This document shows, one piece after another, positions 22,877-35,215 of a DNA stretch of 64,000 nucleotides. A program made the position numbers and the translations under genes. The notes beneath the pieces were generated by a model. It made no database searches, was not told where the DNA came from, and was given only the letters and a program-made list of their open reading frames with translations. Position 1 is the stretch's first letter; every line of letters starts with the position of its first letter. Source of the stretch: Rhea pennata (Eukaryota > Chordata > Aves > Rheiformes > Rheidae); contig NC_084670.1 of the NCBI RefSeq assembly GCF_028389875.1, forward strand, positions 37,847,333 through 37,911,332, in the 5' to 3' direction.

Positions 22877-23379
22877 CATTGGCAAGTTAGAACATGCTCC
22901 TCTGACCAAAACCCATTCCACTCCTCAGAGTACCAATCATAGCTCCTCTCTCCTTTGCCTTTCCTCAATTGGGGTGTGAGAGTGCAAACAGAAGTAGCAG
23001 ACTGCCCTCTGTATTTGGTGGGGATACTTGGGAATGGGCACCCTGACCTTAGGAAAAGGGATTTGGTCTGGTGACCCAGGGGAATATTCTCTTTTTATCA
23101 TGGTGCAAGATGGATACAGCTCTCACGGCAGCTGACTCCAAAAGGGAAAATCCTTGTGAGGGATTCACCTCCCACAGCCTTGCCCTCTTCAACAGCGGGG
23201 TCTGTATCTGAATCAACCACACCAGCTTTGACTTTGCCAAGGGGGAGAAACAGTGCAGTGAAGACAGGGGTGACCCCATCCTTTCCAGATGTCTCTGTCC
23301 CAATGAGATGGACCCTGTCCTCATTTCAGTTTACCATCTTCACTCTTCCTGCAGACACCGTATTGGCAGTGGGAAATGT

Positions 23380-24110
23380 CTAGCTCTGAGGTACACATCC
23401 TGCAGCAGGTTACATCCACCTGCTTTGTGGAACATTTTAACACTGGTTTTCTCCAGAAATTGGGCTGCACTGGAGGGGCTTTTTAAAATATTTCTGAGGT
23501 TTTAGATGCCTCTATCATACCGTGGGAGTATTTTTTGATGAGGCAGAAATCTTTGGCAATTCAGTTGCCCTCAGCATGAGCACCTGCACGTCCCAAGAGG
23601 AAAAAGGGCTCACAGCGACTTTGTATGGAGTCAGGGGATCTGGTCTGTCAATGATTCTTGCTCCCAGCTGCCCTGTGTTCTCACCTCTCCCAGCTAAAGG
23701 ACAACCACACTCACATATTGCTCAAAGAAAGAAACGGCGTGGAGCTGAGAGTGGGGGAGTTCAGTTTCAAAGAGAACATTTCCAAATTCTTCTCTCTCAG
23801 CCCAGACATGCTGAGAGTATACTATGAAGAACTCTTCAGAACATTTCAGGACCTCTCTGACTCATATGACCTGCACAAGGACTCTCAGCTACCACAGGTG
23901 TGTTACAGGAGAGCTGTGGTCTTCTGGAGGGCAGCTTGCAGTCTAGCAGGACAGCCCAGAGAGACAGTCGGGAGTGCTAAGGATGGGGCATCTCCTTAAG
24001 GGAGAGTAAGATCATTCCGCCACTGGATGAAACTATTGCCTAGAAGGTTGGAAGGAGAATCAGACATGTCACTGCTATGAAGCCAACAGGACACAGGACC
24101 CACAGGGTCA
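23380..24110. other. Right-arm-specific block (about 740 bp)
   Basis: Aligned sequence on either side pairs with the left arm at about 10390-10430, but this block has no left counterpart. It is either an insertion here or a deletion in the left arm. It contains the candidate exon at 23694-23897. I see no repeat family in it. Confidence 0.6.
23694..23897 (+). other. Candidate orphan exon (68 codons, AG/GT flanked)
   Basis: A 204-base open block starts right after a good acceptor (ttctcacctctcccag, ending at 23693) and ends at CAG followed by the donor gtgtgt (23898). Both splice phases are 0. The translation is rich in charged and aromatic residues (motifs such as VELRVGEFSFKEN and MLRVYYEELF), unlike the Pro/Ser-rich chance frames nearby. 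It has the character of a helical protein fragment. I do not recognise the family. The frame stays open to 23999, so it could instead be a relic of a single-exon copy. Confidence 0.35.
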
Positions 24111-24922
24111 ATACCATAACTGTAGCTGAACCCCCTCCTTAAAACCACAAAACACAAGAGCAAGAAACAGAGCAGCACGGAGAGGTGAGGAAACAAGGAA
24201 CAATACTGTTATCTTCCTACCAAAGGGAAAGTGAGTAGTGTGAGATAGAGAGGTGCTCAGGAAAGCCTTCCCCTCACCCAGCTGTGCACACCACCTCCCA
24301 GATGGCAACTTCGTAGGACAGTCACTCTCAACTCTCAACTCTTGTCACACGCTGGGAAACAAGCATGTTGCAATAAGAGATGCTTCTCTCCTCTGCTGGA
24401 GCTCAGGCTGCCGATGAGGAGGCTCATGCCCTGGACCCCCTGGCCTTGAGTAAGGTGGGTCTGCTGGGTGGGAGAGGAGACCCAGCAGTGCTTGCTTAGA
24501 GATTGATATCTGCATTGAAGGGGATGACAGGGAGGTCTCCAAATTCCCCCTCCCACAGCATTTATCGTTCTAGTTTCCCCTCCTTCACTGATCATCTCTT
24601 CAGTGCTCGGAATTTTTCCTCCCAGGAGCTGTTTCTCTCTGTCATGTCTTTTCCCTGTCAGTACTCTGCAAACAGCAGGAAAATGAAAGCATAGACTCAG
24701 GAGAGCCCCCGATCTTTAAGGTGACCTCTGTCCCTGCCCTGACTGTCCTCTAGGAAAAGTCTCTTGGAACTATCCTGGGGGAGAGCTGGAGCTGAGAGCA
24801 GCTCTTACCCACACCATCTAAACCGAATTTGAATTTAAGAATGAATTTGCCCTGCTGGAGATCACTCCTTCCAGCAAGAAATTCCCCCCACAGTGCTGTG
24901 GAGACCTCTCTGGGCAGGCTGA

Positions 24923-25483
24923 GTGCTGACCCTCACAGGCAGCGCAGTCACTGCCCCAGGCACACAACACCACGGGGCACAGGGACACTGCTCTGAACTA
25001 CAGCCCTGGGCAGACACGGGTGCACTCCCTGGCTTCACACCCCTGCAATGTCCTGTGATGTCCTGTCCCTCTGACGACATAGCAATGAATCCCTGCCCTA
25101 AAGCACCACCTGCTCCAAACAGGAGAAGCTGGGAGAGCCACCCTGAGAAACCCTTTCAGCTGTGGAAGGTGCCAGCTGCAGAAGAACCTGCCAGGAACCA
25201 CAGCAGCATTGCCCTGCAGCCAGAGACTTACTGTGTCATGGGCTGTGAAGGTTTATCCCTGCAGAGAGTCTCAGCCATCCTCCCACTCCCAATTGTCTTT
25301 AACTTCTCAGTTAAAGAGAGAGGGAAAGAACCTGGCTCTGAGCCTTGCTGCTCTTTTAAGAGGAGCTGCTCCTGGACAGAGACGTCCAGATGTCCTCATG
25401 CAGCACCTGACAGGTTGCCATGGACAACCATGGTTGCAGGAGCCAGGTGCAGCTCAGAAGCAGAGTCTCAGCTGAAAGCATGA
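24923..25483 (+). other. Right-arm partner of the conserved segment (open frame, 186 codons)
   Basis: This is a longer version of the frame at 9212-9592, Pro/Ser/Cys-rich with no recognised domain. The left copy is disrupted. Conservation is equally strong in other frames. I keep it as an unexplained conserved block. Confidence 0.25.
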
Positions 25484-26539
25484 CTGTCTCTGTCCCCTGC
25501 GCACACTCAAGATGTCCTCGGGACTCCAGGATTGACATCTCCTGAAAGGCAGCAGGGTCACATTAAAAGTCCATTGAAGCAGACTAAAATAATCAGCAAC
25601 GGTCCTTCCCAAAAGAGTGGAGAGAGACTGAGTCCAGCCTTGCAGCTGGTCTCATCAGAGGATGGTTACCTAAGAGAGGTGGAAGCGTCCCACTCTAGAA
25701 GGCCCTGCTCCCATCTCATAGGAAGACAGGACACCTAGACGCAGGGAGAAGAAGGGAGTTCATTTACTTGTGCGTCAGGGACTGATTCAGAGGAGTTCAT
25801 CAATACATTTGATGCCCATTGAGAAGCCCCTGGGGTGCAGTGGCATTCAGTTCTCTACCATGCACCCACAAACTCATAGGATATGGGATTCCCTTTGCCC
25901 ACATTTGGGGGTAAACAAAATGAGTGTCTGCAAAGGAGCTCCTTGAAAAAGCTCCCATTGGAATCAAACGTGAGGGAAGGTGGGAGAAAATTGTTCACAA
26001 ACAAACACCTGGTGGCACTGGAAGAGACAGAGGTCATCCAGGATATGTGCCAGTGTCTGCCTGCCTGCTCTGACTGAGAAACTATGAGACGCCAATCCTT
26101 CCAGAGCACGAGCTGGGGGCCAAGTGGAGAATCTCCTTGGCCATCTGAAATGATGCTTGCTACCGACAACTCCAAGAGCTTCACTCACTCCGAAGCCAAG
26201 ACATGTGCAGATCCCAACACTGCAAACAGCTCCTGTGATTCAGTGCTCACACTTGAATTAATGCAATGACAAGAGGCCTTCAGGGCCATGCCAGATGCAT
26301 GGGGTGTGCAGCACAACCACCATGTGTCCAGCAGGTCCAGCACAGGACCTCCAGGAACTCCATGCCCTTCTGGAGTGGTTGCTGGGCAAGCACTCCAGGG
26401 CATCTCGGATTTCCTACCTATCCTCAGATAATTGTTCCGATCACTGTCTTCAGAAAAATTCAATCCCATATACGGTTGCAAAGATGGAAGGCACATCACA
26501 CCAAGTCTCCACATATTTTCCTACACTCTCAAAGCACAG

Positions 26540-27098
26540 TTCTCCTGTCTCCAAACTTTTTCTGACTCCCAATGATAAGAACAGGGACTGTGCTAATGAT
26601 GCAGCCATAGTGTGACTGCATTGCAGGCTGTTCTGGCCCAGCGACTTTCTCAGTGGCACCTTCTCCTTCCTGGAGATCCAGGTCACTTCTGTCACAGGCC
26701 CCAAGTTACTGCAGAGTCACCTTGGTTAAAAAACAACTCTTCTGCCATGACTGCATGGCCCAGCCCTGTCTCTCTCTGGCCTTGGGTATTGTAGCATTTA
26801 TTCTCTTAGCGGGAGCCTCATGTCAGCATTACATCCTCAGCTGCCGTCTACACCAGCATGTCTCTGCTCTGGAGCGGGGCCTTTGCATACACGGTGTCCT
26901 TGGCTCTGGGACCACATTTCACAGCGACAAGTCTGCACTCAGCCCTGGTGCCACAGCTGAGGTTCCACATCCCAACTATACACAAAAGCACAAAGCCTGG
27001 CACACAAACTGCAGGAAGTAGAGATGCACAACCTGTGACAGAACTGCCACATTTTGAAGCATCCTGAGGAAGCCTATGGATCACAGAGCCTGATTCTC
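26540..27098. repeat. Identical inter-arm tract, right copy
   Basis: This is the partner of 7422-7980 and appears base-for-base identical in reverse complement. The 122-codon frame here is on the plus strand (26653-27021). It has a hydrophobic segment around its residues 40-55 and several cysteines. It could be chance, an exon of an unrecognised membrane protein, or recently converted non-coding DNA. Confidence 0.8.
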
Positions 27099-28540
27099 AT
27101 GGGGGGACTTCAGTCTCTCTAGCTTCTATTGGGACAGCAGTGCAGCAGGGTTCAAACTATCCAGGGCGATTCTGGAGGGTGTGGAGGAACACTTCCTAGC
27201 ACAACTAAGCCAGCTATATCAACAGGGGTGCCATTTTCCTGGCCTTGGAACCTGCCAGCAGGGAAGAACTGATCAGGGATGTGATATTCAGTGTCAGGCT
27301 TGTAAAGAGGAGAAGCAGACTCCAGACTCTGGCAGTTAGGAGAGCAGACTTGGGCCTACTGGGGGGACTGGTAGAGGGGTCCCAATGGAGGCACCTCTGA
27401 AGGGCCTGGAGTGCTTGATAGTTGAGTCAGGAATGCTTTGCAAGAACACAAGTCTATGGCATTGGATGGGCTGCACCTTCTGGGCCCATGAAGGAGTAGA
27501 ACATTACTGGGAACAGTCCATATAGTTTTACCAAGGGTAAATCATGCCTCACCAACTGCATGGCCTTTTAGGTTAAAAGAACTGTATTGGTGAACCATCA
27601 GAGAGCAGTGAACATCAGTTAACTCGAGCTTAGGAAGGCTTCGGACAATTTCTCCCACAGAAGACTTGCACACCGATTAGGTCTTCGTGGTCTGAATGGG
27701 TAGACAACCAAATGGCCACATAATTTGTTGGATGATGAGGCTCAGAAGATACTGGTGAAAGGAAACTACTCTTCCTGAAGAGTTCAAGAGTAATGGAGTA
27801 CCACAGGCTCCTCCCTGGAACCTGTCCTGTTTTAAACCTTCATGAATGACCTGGAAAAGGTAACTTTTGCCATACTTGTAGATGACCCCAACCTGAGTAG
27901 GGAGCAGTCTTATGCTTGAGGGCTGCCACTGAGAAGGCCCTAGACAGGCAGGAGGAAAAGGCTGCCAGCAATCTCATGAAATTCAGCAGGGACAATGGCC
28001 ATGTCCCTGCACTTGGGACAGGCCTACACCCTGCAGAGATACAGGCTGGGGACCACATGTCCATGGAGCAGCAGAAAAGGACTCGAGGATTTTGGCAGAC
28101 AGAAGGCAAAGTATGAGACAGGTGTGTGCCCAGGCAGCAGAGAAGGCCAACAGCAGCCTGGGCTGTATGAACAGGTGCACGGCCAGGAGGTCAAGGGAAG
28201 TGATTATCTACTTCTCCTTGGAACCTTCTAGACAGAATGTGCAATATTGCATCCAGTTTTGAGCTCCCCAGAACAAGGACCTCCCTGTACGAGGAGGTCA
28301 TCAAGAAGATAAAGATAGGTTCTTCATAACAGTGTGTGCCAGGATAAAGAGAGACAACGACTATAGGTTGAAGCCAGAGAGAAACAGACTGAAGAGAAGC
28401 AGAAAACCTCCCTGCTGAGAGGATGTTCAAGCACTGGAATGCATTGCTCATCTTGTTGGAGGCACCCCAGGTCAGGGGGAGCCATCGACATACACATATT
28501 AATACTGCCACAGGACAGCCTCAGTCTGGGGGAAACTTAA
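27050..28540 (+). mobile_element. CR1 LINE fragment, right arm
   Basis: This is the mirror of 5980-7470, read on the plus strand. It contains the CR1 landmark blocks near 28010-28060 and 28140-28270. The element was already in the unit before the inverted duplication. It is degenerate with no usable open frame. Confidence 0.8.
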
Positions 28541-28544
28541 GAAA

Positions 28545-28960
28545 CGGAAGGTTTCAGCCAGCAGAAACCTCATCAAGTCTTACAAAGAGATGTGGCAGGT
28601 GCTGCACCTAGGAAAGAAAAACCCTGTGCATCAGGATAGTTTGGGACCTGACCAGCTGAGGAGTGGTTTCATCCAGAAGAAGGCCTGAGTGTTACGAGGG
28701 ATGCCCTAGGAGCCATTGGTGCATGCTCCCTCCCTCAGAATAAGGCCAAAAGCCTACGGGGCTGCATTAGGACAAGCATGGCCACCCAGACAAGGGGAAT
28801 TATTATCCTCCTCAACTCAGCAGGAGTGTGACCCATTTTGGGGTTTTCAGGAGCTGTTCTTGGTAGTGGGAAGCAGCATGGAAGGGGAAAGAGCCACAAA
28901 CTACAGCTTGGAAAGTCCAGACTGGACAGTAGGCTGAAAAATAGAATTTGAAATATAGTG
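28545..28960 (+). mobile_element. Second CR1 3' fragment, right arm
   Basis: This is the mirror of 5480-5970 and directly follows the first CR1 fragment in the same orientation. It starts with 'gcagaaacctcatcaag' and runs through 'gctgcacctaggaaag' and 'gctgcattaggacaagc'. It is truncated at both ends. Confidence 0.75.
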
Positions 28961-28975
28961 CTGTGGTGCAAAATG

Positions 28976-29443
28976 TCACCAGAGGAAGTCTGTGATCAGC
29001 CCATGCTTCTGTGTTTCCAGGAATAGCCAGCGAGGACGGAAAAACATCAGTAAGAGAGGGGAGAACCTGGAGTGAGAGCAAGGTGGGGAAGCAGGCTGGG
29101 AGTCTGCAGTCTCCAGGAACACAGGCACAGGTGTGGGACAGCACAGAATGGCTTGAGTTGGAAATGGCCAAGGGCCCTGGCAAGACTGAAGGGCCCTGAC
29201 AGTACTGAGGTCTGTGTCTCCTTGGCTATGGCTGCTCTCTCTGCCACTGAGCCCCACCAGGAGACACCGGGGCCTTGTTGCCTCCCGGCACCCAGGGAGC
29301 CTTGGAGGAGTCATGCACTTGTCCTGCACTTGGTATGGCACACCCCCATCTGCACACTGCCCCCAGGAAGAGCCATGGGCAATGTCCGAGGGAAAGGATC
29401 TCCTTTCCCAGGGATTCGGTGTCCGGTGCCTATGCTTGGCCAT
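28976..29443 (-). other. Mirror of the doubtful 5026-5502 open frame (155 codons)
   Basis: This is the right-arm partner of the open frame at 5026-5502 and shares its start and most residues. I recognise no domain. As with its partner, the opposite strand is also partly open, so coding is not supported. Confidence 0.2.
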
Positions 29444-30156
29444 TTTGCCTGATAAAACACATCAAGAGCTGGGAATCAGAGCTGTCTGCAAATTTCCTTT
29501 GCCTGCCTGTAATCTGTGAGTACAATTTTCTGCTCTATTTAGCCTCTGGGGAGTCTTTGTGGATAACAGTCCTCAGTGGGACCCATTAACGCCTGAGAAA
29601 ACTTCGGCTTCGCTTCTGACTTCTGCTGCTGGAATACTTTCTTCAGTCTCCTCTCAGGAGCTGAGGCTGGTGGACTCAGCACCACATGTACTGTGGGGCT
29701 CATTAAAATGCAAAATGCCCTGATGAAGCATCTCTCTCCCTATAATTTTCTTCAGGTACTGTAGGCTAATTGGAGAGGTGTCAAGAGTGCAGCTGAAAGA
29801 TGGAGACTTCAATAATATACAGGAATTCCTACTTAAAAGGTTTCTTTTAGGATTATTATTTTGGAGCTTTCAGAAGAAGTGACAGCAACAGTCTCCTGTT
29901 GAGATCCATCCAGAGTGTCTCCTAGGGAAGTCAGGACATCTAGGAAAAGCAGTGTCCTGGAGGTCAGACCCTGGGAGGACAATCTTCCTCCCCATGTCCC
30001 CAACATAGCCAGTGCTCTCCTCAGCCACATGGGACTGACATCAGTCTTGGTAAAAGCTAACCTTATTCCATTGTAGCCTGCAATTGAGTGTTACAGCTCA
30101 CAGGCCCCAATTCCCTCCTGCTTCACCTAGAAAACTAGCTGCAAATCGACAGGGAC

Positions 30157-30194
30157 TTTTTTTTTTTTTTTTTGTTTTTTTGTTTTTTTTTTTT
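30157..30194 (+). repeat. T-rich tract
   Basis: About 38 bases of T with two G interruptions, followed by A-rich sequence. The left-arm counterpart near 4310 is much shorter, so the tract expanded in the right arm only. Confidence 0.85.
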
Positions 30195-30514
30195 CAAAAT
30201 CATAAACAGAAGATAAAAAGATAAAAAAAAATATGACAGAGTTTCATTAATATAATTACACTCCTCAACACTATACTAAGTGACCTTCAATGAGGTTCAC
30301 TTTCCACAAGACAGCCTCGCTAGAGGATGGATAGGAAACCGTAGATACAAACAGAATTAACGACTTGGCTAAAGGGACAGATTAAGGAACAGGGAATAAG
30401 CCTTAAAATCCCTGAAGGGCAAATCAGCAGCTCAGTACCTTTATGAATCAAGAGTAAGAGGAGGAGGAAAAATGGAAAAAAAGGGAAACTTAAAATGTCC
30501 AGCTAGGGTGCTGT

Positions 30515-31405
30515 AAAGGTGATGACAGAAAATGTCAATTTAATTGGAGCATGTGGAAAAAGAATAGAGAGAAACACAGCTCCTACAGGTCCCGGGCCAT
30601 GCTGTGGGCCGTGCTGCTCTTGGGCATTTAGGACCAGGCTGTGTTTCTGTACAAACATCTGGAAAAGCCTTGATGCCCTAGAGAAAAGAGATTTTTCCTG
30701 GTTACTCTGAGCCACTCCTGCAGAACTCAGGCACGTGGAGGGAAACCCATCCCACCCCCACAAAACCCACTGCTCTCCCCACACACCTTCCTGGACCCTC
30801 ACAGCAGCAGCAGGAGAGGATACAGGGGCATGGTTGACATACAATAGACAAGGTGAAGAGCTAAGGGTGCAGGGCTGGGGCTCACAGCATCAGCTGGGCA
30901 GTGCCAAGGGCTCAACAAGCAACCCAAAGAAGTAAAGGAGTCCTTCCTTTTGCAGTGACTTGGAAGACCCATCTCTGACAGTATTCAAGGGGGATGGAGC
31001 CTCCCTTCTGCAAGAGTCGCTCCAGGACAGTGCAAAACTAGGACAATCAGGAAGGCTGGGTGTGGGGACATTCTCAGACTCTAGCAGCTCCAGAGCTGGG
31101 AGCTGGTCACCGCACAAACACCTGAATGAGTCAAAAGGCAGGTCTGGAGGCACAGCACTGCCTTACAGGCTCTGCACCAGAGCCTGGAAAGCAGCACTGC
31201 ACTGCATGGGCATGTCCTCAGAAGCCCAGGTCAAAAATGTGGGGGATTCATGGAGGCTGTACCATCCCCCAGGAAAGGCAGGGTGCTCAGGGTTATGCAG
31301 GGTGCCAGGGGCTGTACCCATGGAGAAGCACTACCCCAAGCTGACGTGGAAAATCCCAAGGACCAACAGAGCTCCAGAGATGAGAACTGCTTTCCTCAGG
31401 TTCAG
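30515..31405. other. Right-arm block missing from left arm (about 900 bp)
   Basis: The junctions pair with adjacent positions near 3990 in the left arm. Part of the block (30960-31405) is also found, reverse-complemented, in the spacer at about 15100-15580. The block is therefore ancestral and the left arm has a deletion. It holds no recognised gene. Confidence 0.65.
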
Positions 31406-32734
31406 ACAGAAGGAAAACTGGACAAAATTAATCGAAAGGGGGAACACTTCCTCCTGTTTACTACCTGGTCTGCCCCATGGCTTTGGAGACTGGCAAGGAC
31501 CAGCATCCCAGGTAAAGCCCTCTGGATGGTGTGTATTAAGGGCACATTTGCTCTTTTGTGGCATCTCATCTCCATCTCAAGCACTGCAGACCAAGAAACC
31601 TTGCTGAGCATTTTTTAAAAAAATCTGTTTTGGTGCTTCAGGGAGGAAGACTATATCGTGCCCTATACTGTTCTACATCCTACTTCTATAAAGAGAGTAT
31701 CCCTCAGTAGTTATCAGTTTTGATGCTCACCAAAGCGACCCACAGGGGAAAGCAGTTATGAAGGTCACTAAAAGCATGTCAGTGCCTGATCACACTTTGT
31801 GCTGTCATGTGGATGCCATATGACTTTGATCCTGCCTTTGAAAGGTGTTCACCTCCAATCCAACTCCAAAACCCCAGCTTCCTGCACAGGTCTGCCCAGG
31901 GCAGAGACCTTTTTGTGCTGGGGCACAGTTGTGACCTCTCTAGTGCTTCATTTTAAATATTTCACAGTGTTTGGCACCTTCTGGAGATGTTCCTGAGGGA
32001 TTTATTAGAAATATTTGGAACTTAACTGGGTTGAGGAGAGGTGACTACTTTCCAGGACATGGATACAAAACCTCTCTTCTCTCTCCCCGGCTGTGCCATC
32101 TCCATGGGAATGACCTACTGAGCCCCAGGTGACACAAGCTGAGGTCACAGTGGGATGTGACACATCACAGGAAGGTCTCCCTGGTGACACAGTGATGTCC
32201 TCACTTCCCTGCGAGGCCCAGGTGCTGCTGGGCACTGCTCTCACCCTCCCCACTGCTGCCCTTAAGAGCTGCTTCATGGCAAGCAGCAGGGACAGGAGGC
32301 AGCGGGAACATGCAGGGACTGCTCACTAACAGGCAGAGGAGCAGGGACGTGTTGGAGAGGAGTTTTGGGTGACCAGACAGGAAGAGCATCCTTCCTCCCT
32401 GCATAGAGAGGTGAGCTGAGGGCAAGGGACCAAGCCAGATGGAGACCTCCTGCACTGACACTATCAGCTTAGACTCCAGCTGTTTATTCCCAAGTCTCCT
32501 ACGGCTCTGCACCAAGGGTAAGGGCTGCAGGGGCTCCTTCCTGACATGTCTCACAGAGACTGTTAACTGCAAAAAATGGCTGTGGGCCCTGATCTGTGCG
32601 GTGACTGGACAGTGTGGGGGATGCCACAAGAGCCCTGCCTGAGGGTACAGCCTGGTTCAGGGGAGAATGTGGCAGCCAGGACTGCTGGGTCCTGGGAATG
32701 GGGCTGCCCTGAGCCCCAAGGCTCCTGTGCTCCC

Positions 32735-33150
32735 GGGGCTCCTCAGCCCTGTGGAGTGACCCTGAGGGCAGCAGCATGCTGCCTGTGGGCTCCAGCAGCC
32801 CAGCCATGCCCAGAGCCCCCACACCAGCACCAGGGCTGGAACCAGCACAGGCCCCAGGGCTGCCCCGCACACCCGGCACGGCCCCAGGGCACATGGCAGC
32901 GAGGAGCCCCGTGGGGCACCTGCGGCAGAGCCCAGCCCTGCGGGGCAGTGGCCGAGTCCCGGGGCCCCGCTGTGCCCTCCCTGCTGCCCACAAGATGGCG
33001 AAGTCCCGTGGGGGGAGGGGAGGGGCGGGGCTGCCGCGGGGTCACACGGGGGGGGGGGAGCAGCGTTGCCATGGCAGCACCCTGGGGCTGCAAGGGCAGG
33101 GGGCGGGGATTGCTCTGACTGATGGCTCTGACAGCCAATCGGAGCGCAGC
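32735..33150. promoter_or_regulatory. CpG-island-like block with CCAAT, GC-box and YY1-like sites (right arm)
   Basis: This is the mirror copy of 2060-2650. It keeps CAAGATGGC (32991-32999), a GC box gggcgggg (33101-33108) and CCAAT (33135-33139). The order and spacing match the left arm in reverse. The homopolymer is shorter here (about 12 G near 33048). About 170-180 bp at the outer end of the GC-rich left block is missing. Retention of all three sites in both arms supports a functional promoter, or recent homogenisation. Confidence 0.5.
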
Positions 33151-35215
33151 CTGTGGCTCAGCCCTGCGGAAGGAGCCAGACGCCTGCGCTGTGGGGCAGC
33201 TTCTCCCTCTGCCCGGGACATGAGGCCCTGCTGCCTTCAGCCCTGTGGTTGCTGCTCCTGTGCGATGCTGCTGTCAGGAAATTCTCCCCAGAATCACTTG
33301 CAGGCCTTTCCCCAGCTCCTGTGACAGCACGTGGCTGTGGTGGTGACTGTGATCTCTTTGTGAGTCCCTGATAGGCCAGCGTCAACCTCAGGGCTATAAA
33401 CGCAGGCCTGGAGTCTGACTTGGGGCTTCTTCCTCAGGACAGGCTTGCACCCGTGGACCAGTCTCTGAGGAAGTCCAGCCACAATTTTTATACTTCTAAA
33501 TGAATTAAGAGCAGGTGTGAGCAGTGAGAATGGTAATGTCTGATTTCCAGTGTCTGTGTGCTGCAGAAAACTCTGCCCCATCAAAACACCAGGGGGCTGC
33601 TGAGCTTTTTCTCCAAGATGTGGATGATATCTCTGAGGGTTGATGTGTCCTGAGGGTCCCCTAGCTGCAGCCATGGCTGGTCGTGTGCCCTGTGTCCCTG
33701 ATGTACAGCTGTATGTTGGGTGGCAGCCCTCTGTGAGGTGAGGAGCAGGCGTGTGGTGTGTCAGAGTGGTGGGGTACCTTGTGATGGGGACAGATGATAC
33801 CCTGGTGTCTTGGTGCTCATCACAGGAGGAGGTGTCTGGAGAGAGCAGTGCTGTGTGTGGGGGAGTGCTGCTAAGCTGGGGAGATGAGGAGCCCTGCAAG
33901 ATTAGGAGATGACTAAGCTCTCAGGGCCCAGGCTGCCCAGTGCTGTGAACCAGAGATGCTGGCAGTCTGCTGCCTTCTGCCAGCTGAGGTTCAGCCTTGT
34001 GTTTCCTCAGCTCTTGCCAGGATGTGCAGGCAGGATGCTGCCTAAAGGGCAGGGAGTGTTTCTGCTTGCTCTGAAGTGTGAACCAAGGCTGCTTTTTCCC
34101 TTTCTGCTCGCTTGCTTTTCTTCATGAGAGCTTTCCCTTGCAGCAGTGTTTGCTGAGAGAGGAAAGGGCCATGTGTGTTGCTCATTGCTGGCTGGGCGTT
34201 AGTGTACTGGAAGCTCCTTGGAGGAGTGAAAGCTTTGCAGAGAGAGGGTCTTTGTATGCGGGTAAATATGTTCCTAGGAGATGAACTGAACGGAGCTTTT
34301 CCCTTGCTGTGCCAGATCTCCCTAGACAAGGAGTCCCTTTGAGTAGGTGAGCCAAGCAAGAGTGCCCTGCGAGGGCTGCACCTCTCCTCCTCCCAGCTGC
34401 AGTCTCTGAATTCTCCCATCATCCTGCTGTCTGTGCTGCAGCAGGGACACAAGAGAACAGCCCACGTGCAGGAATGAGTATGCTAGGTGTGGTGGTGTTA
34501 GGTGCTGCCACTGCTGACATGGGCAAGGCGCTGTGTTTTCTCCTGAGGCTTGGATGGGTGTGAGGAGCCCCACTTAGCTCTAGATGCATTGCTACAAGTT
34601 CCTGGAGCCAAGGGAGGTGTGGTGAGCACAGCTGTCGTCCAAGGAAGCTGCCATCTTTTGGTCAGGCACTGAGGACCTTGTGTGCTTGAAGCCCTTGACC
34701 CTTGGTGTTTTCTGCCTGAGCACTTTTAGAGTTGCCCCTCCCTTTTTGAGGGGAGAGTCCCAGAGCTTTTGCAGTGTAACCACTCTTGTTTTCGATCTCG
34801 TCCCTGCTGAGGCCTGAGGGGATAGTCTCCCTGCAGTGCTGAGAAGTCAGGGTGCCCATGAGGGGAGCCCTGAGGGTCAAATACTTTGTAAGAGAGGAAA
34901 GAGAAATGGTCCTTCCTCCAGCCTGCCCCCTCGTGCTGGTTTAGGGGACAGCGTCTTCCACCAAAAATGGGTAAAAGCAAGCTTGGCTCTCCCACACCTG
35001 TGAGGCATGTCAGGAGGCAGTGTGTCACAGCACAGTGGGTGCCCTGTGGTGGGGATGGGGCCCCAGTGTGTTGGTGCTGCGTGCAGGAGGAAGTGTCTGG
35101 AGGGAGCAGTGCTATGGGAGCCCTGCCAGGCTGGGAGAAAGGAGCACTGCAAGGTGAGGACCTGACTGCACTCCCAGGGACCAGTGTGCCATCACAGTGT
35201 CCTTCTTGGGGATGT
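33151..35215. other. Outer right-arm DNA
   Basis: This is the mirror of 1-2060, including the second set of the internal direct repeat (near 33840 and 35110). Open frames here match left-arm frames with shifts. No gene is recognised. Confidence 0.5.

Larger units (their letters stand above)
21929..35215 (-). repeat. Right arm of large inverted repeat
   Basis: This is the reverse-complement partner of 1-11926, with the same order of segments: duplicated outer block, CpG-rich block, unclassified DNA, CR1 fragments, exact-identity block and olfactory receptor. It is about 1.36 kb longer than the part of the left arm seen here. The extra length is mainly a block of about 900 bp near 30515-31405 and one of about 740 bp near 23380-24110. 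Inner homology is exact to 21929 and fades just past the receptor C-terminus, perhaps as far as about 21870. Sequence right of 35215 may also belong to the arm, because its partner would lie outside the window. Confidence 0.93.
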
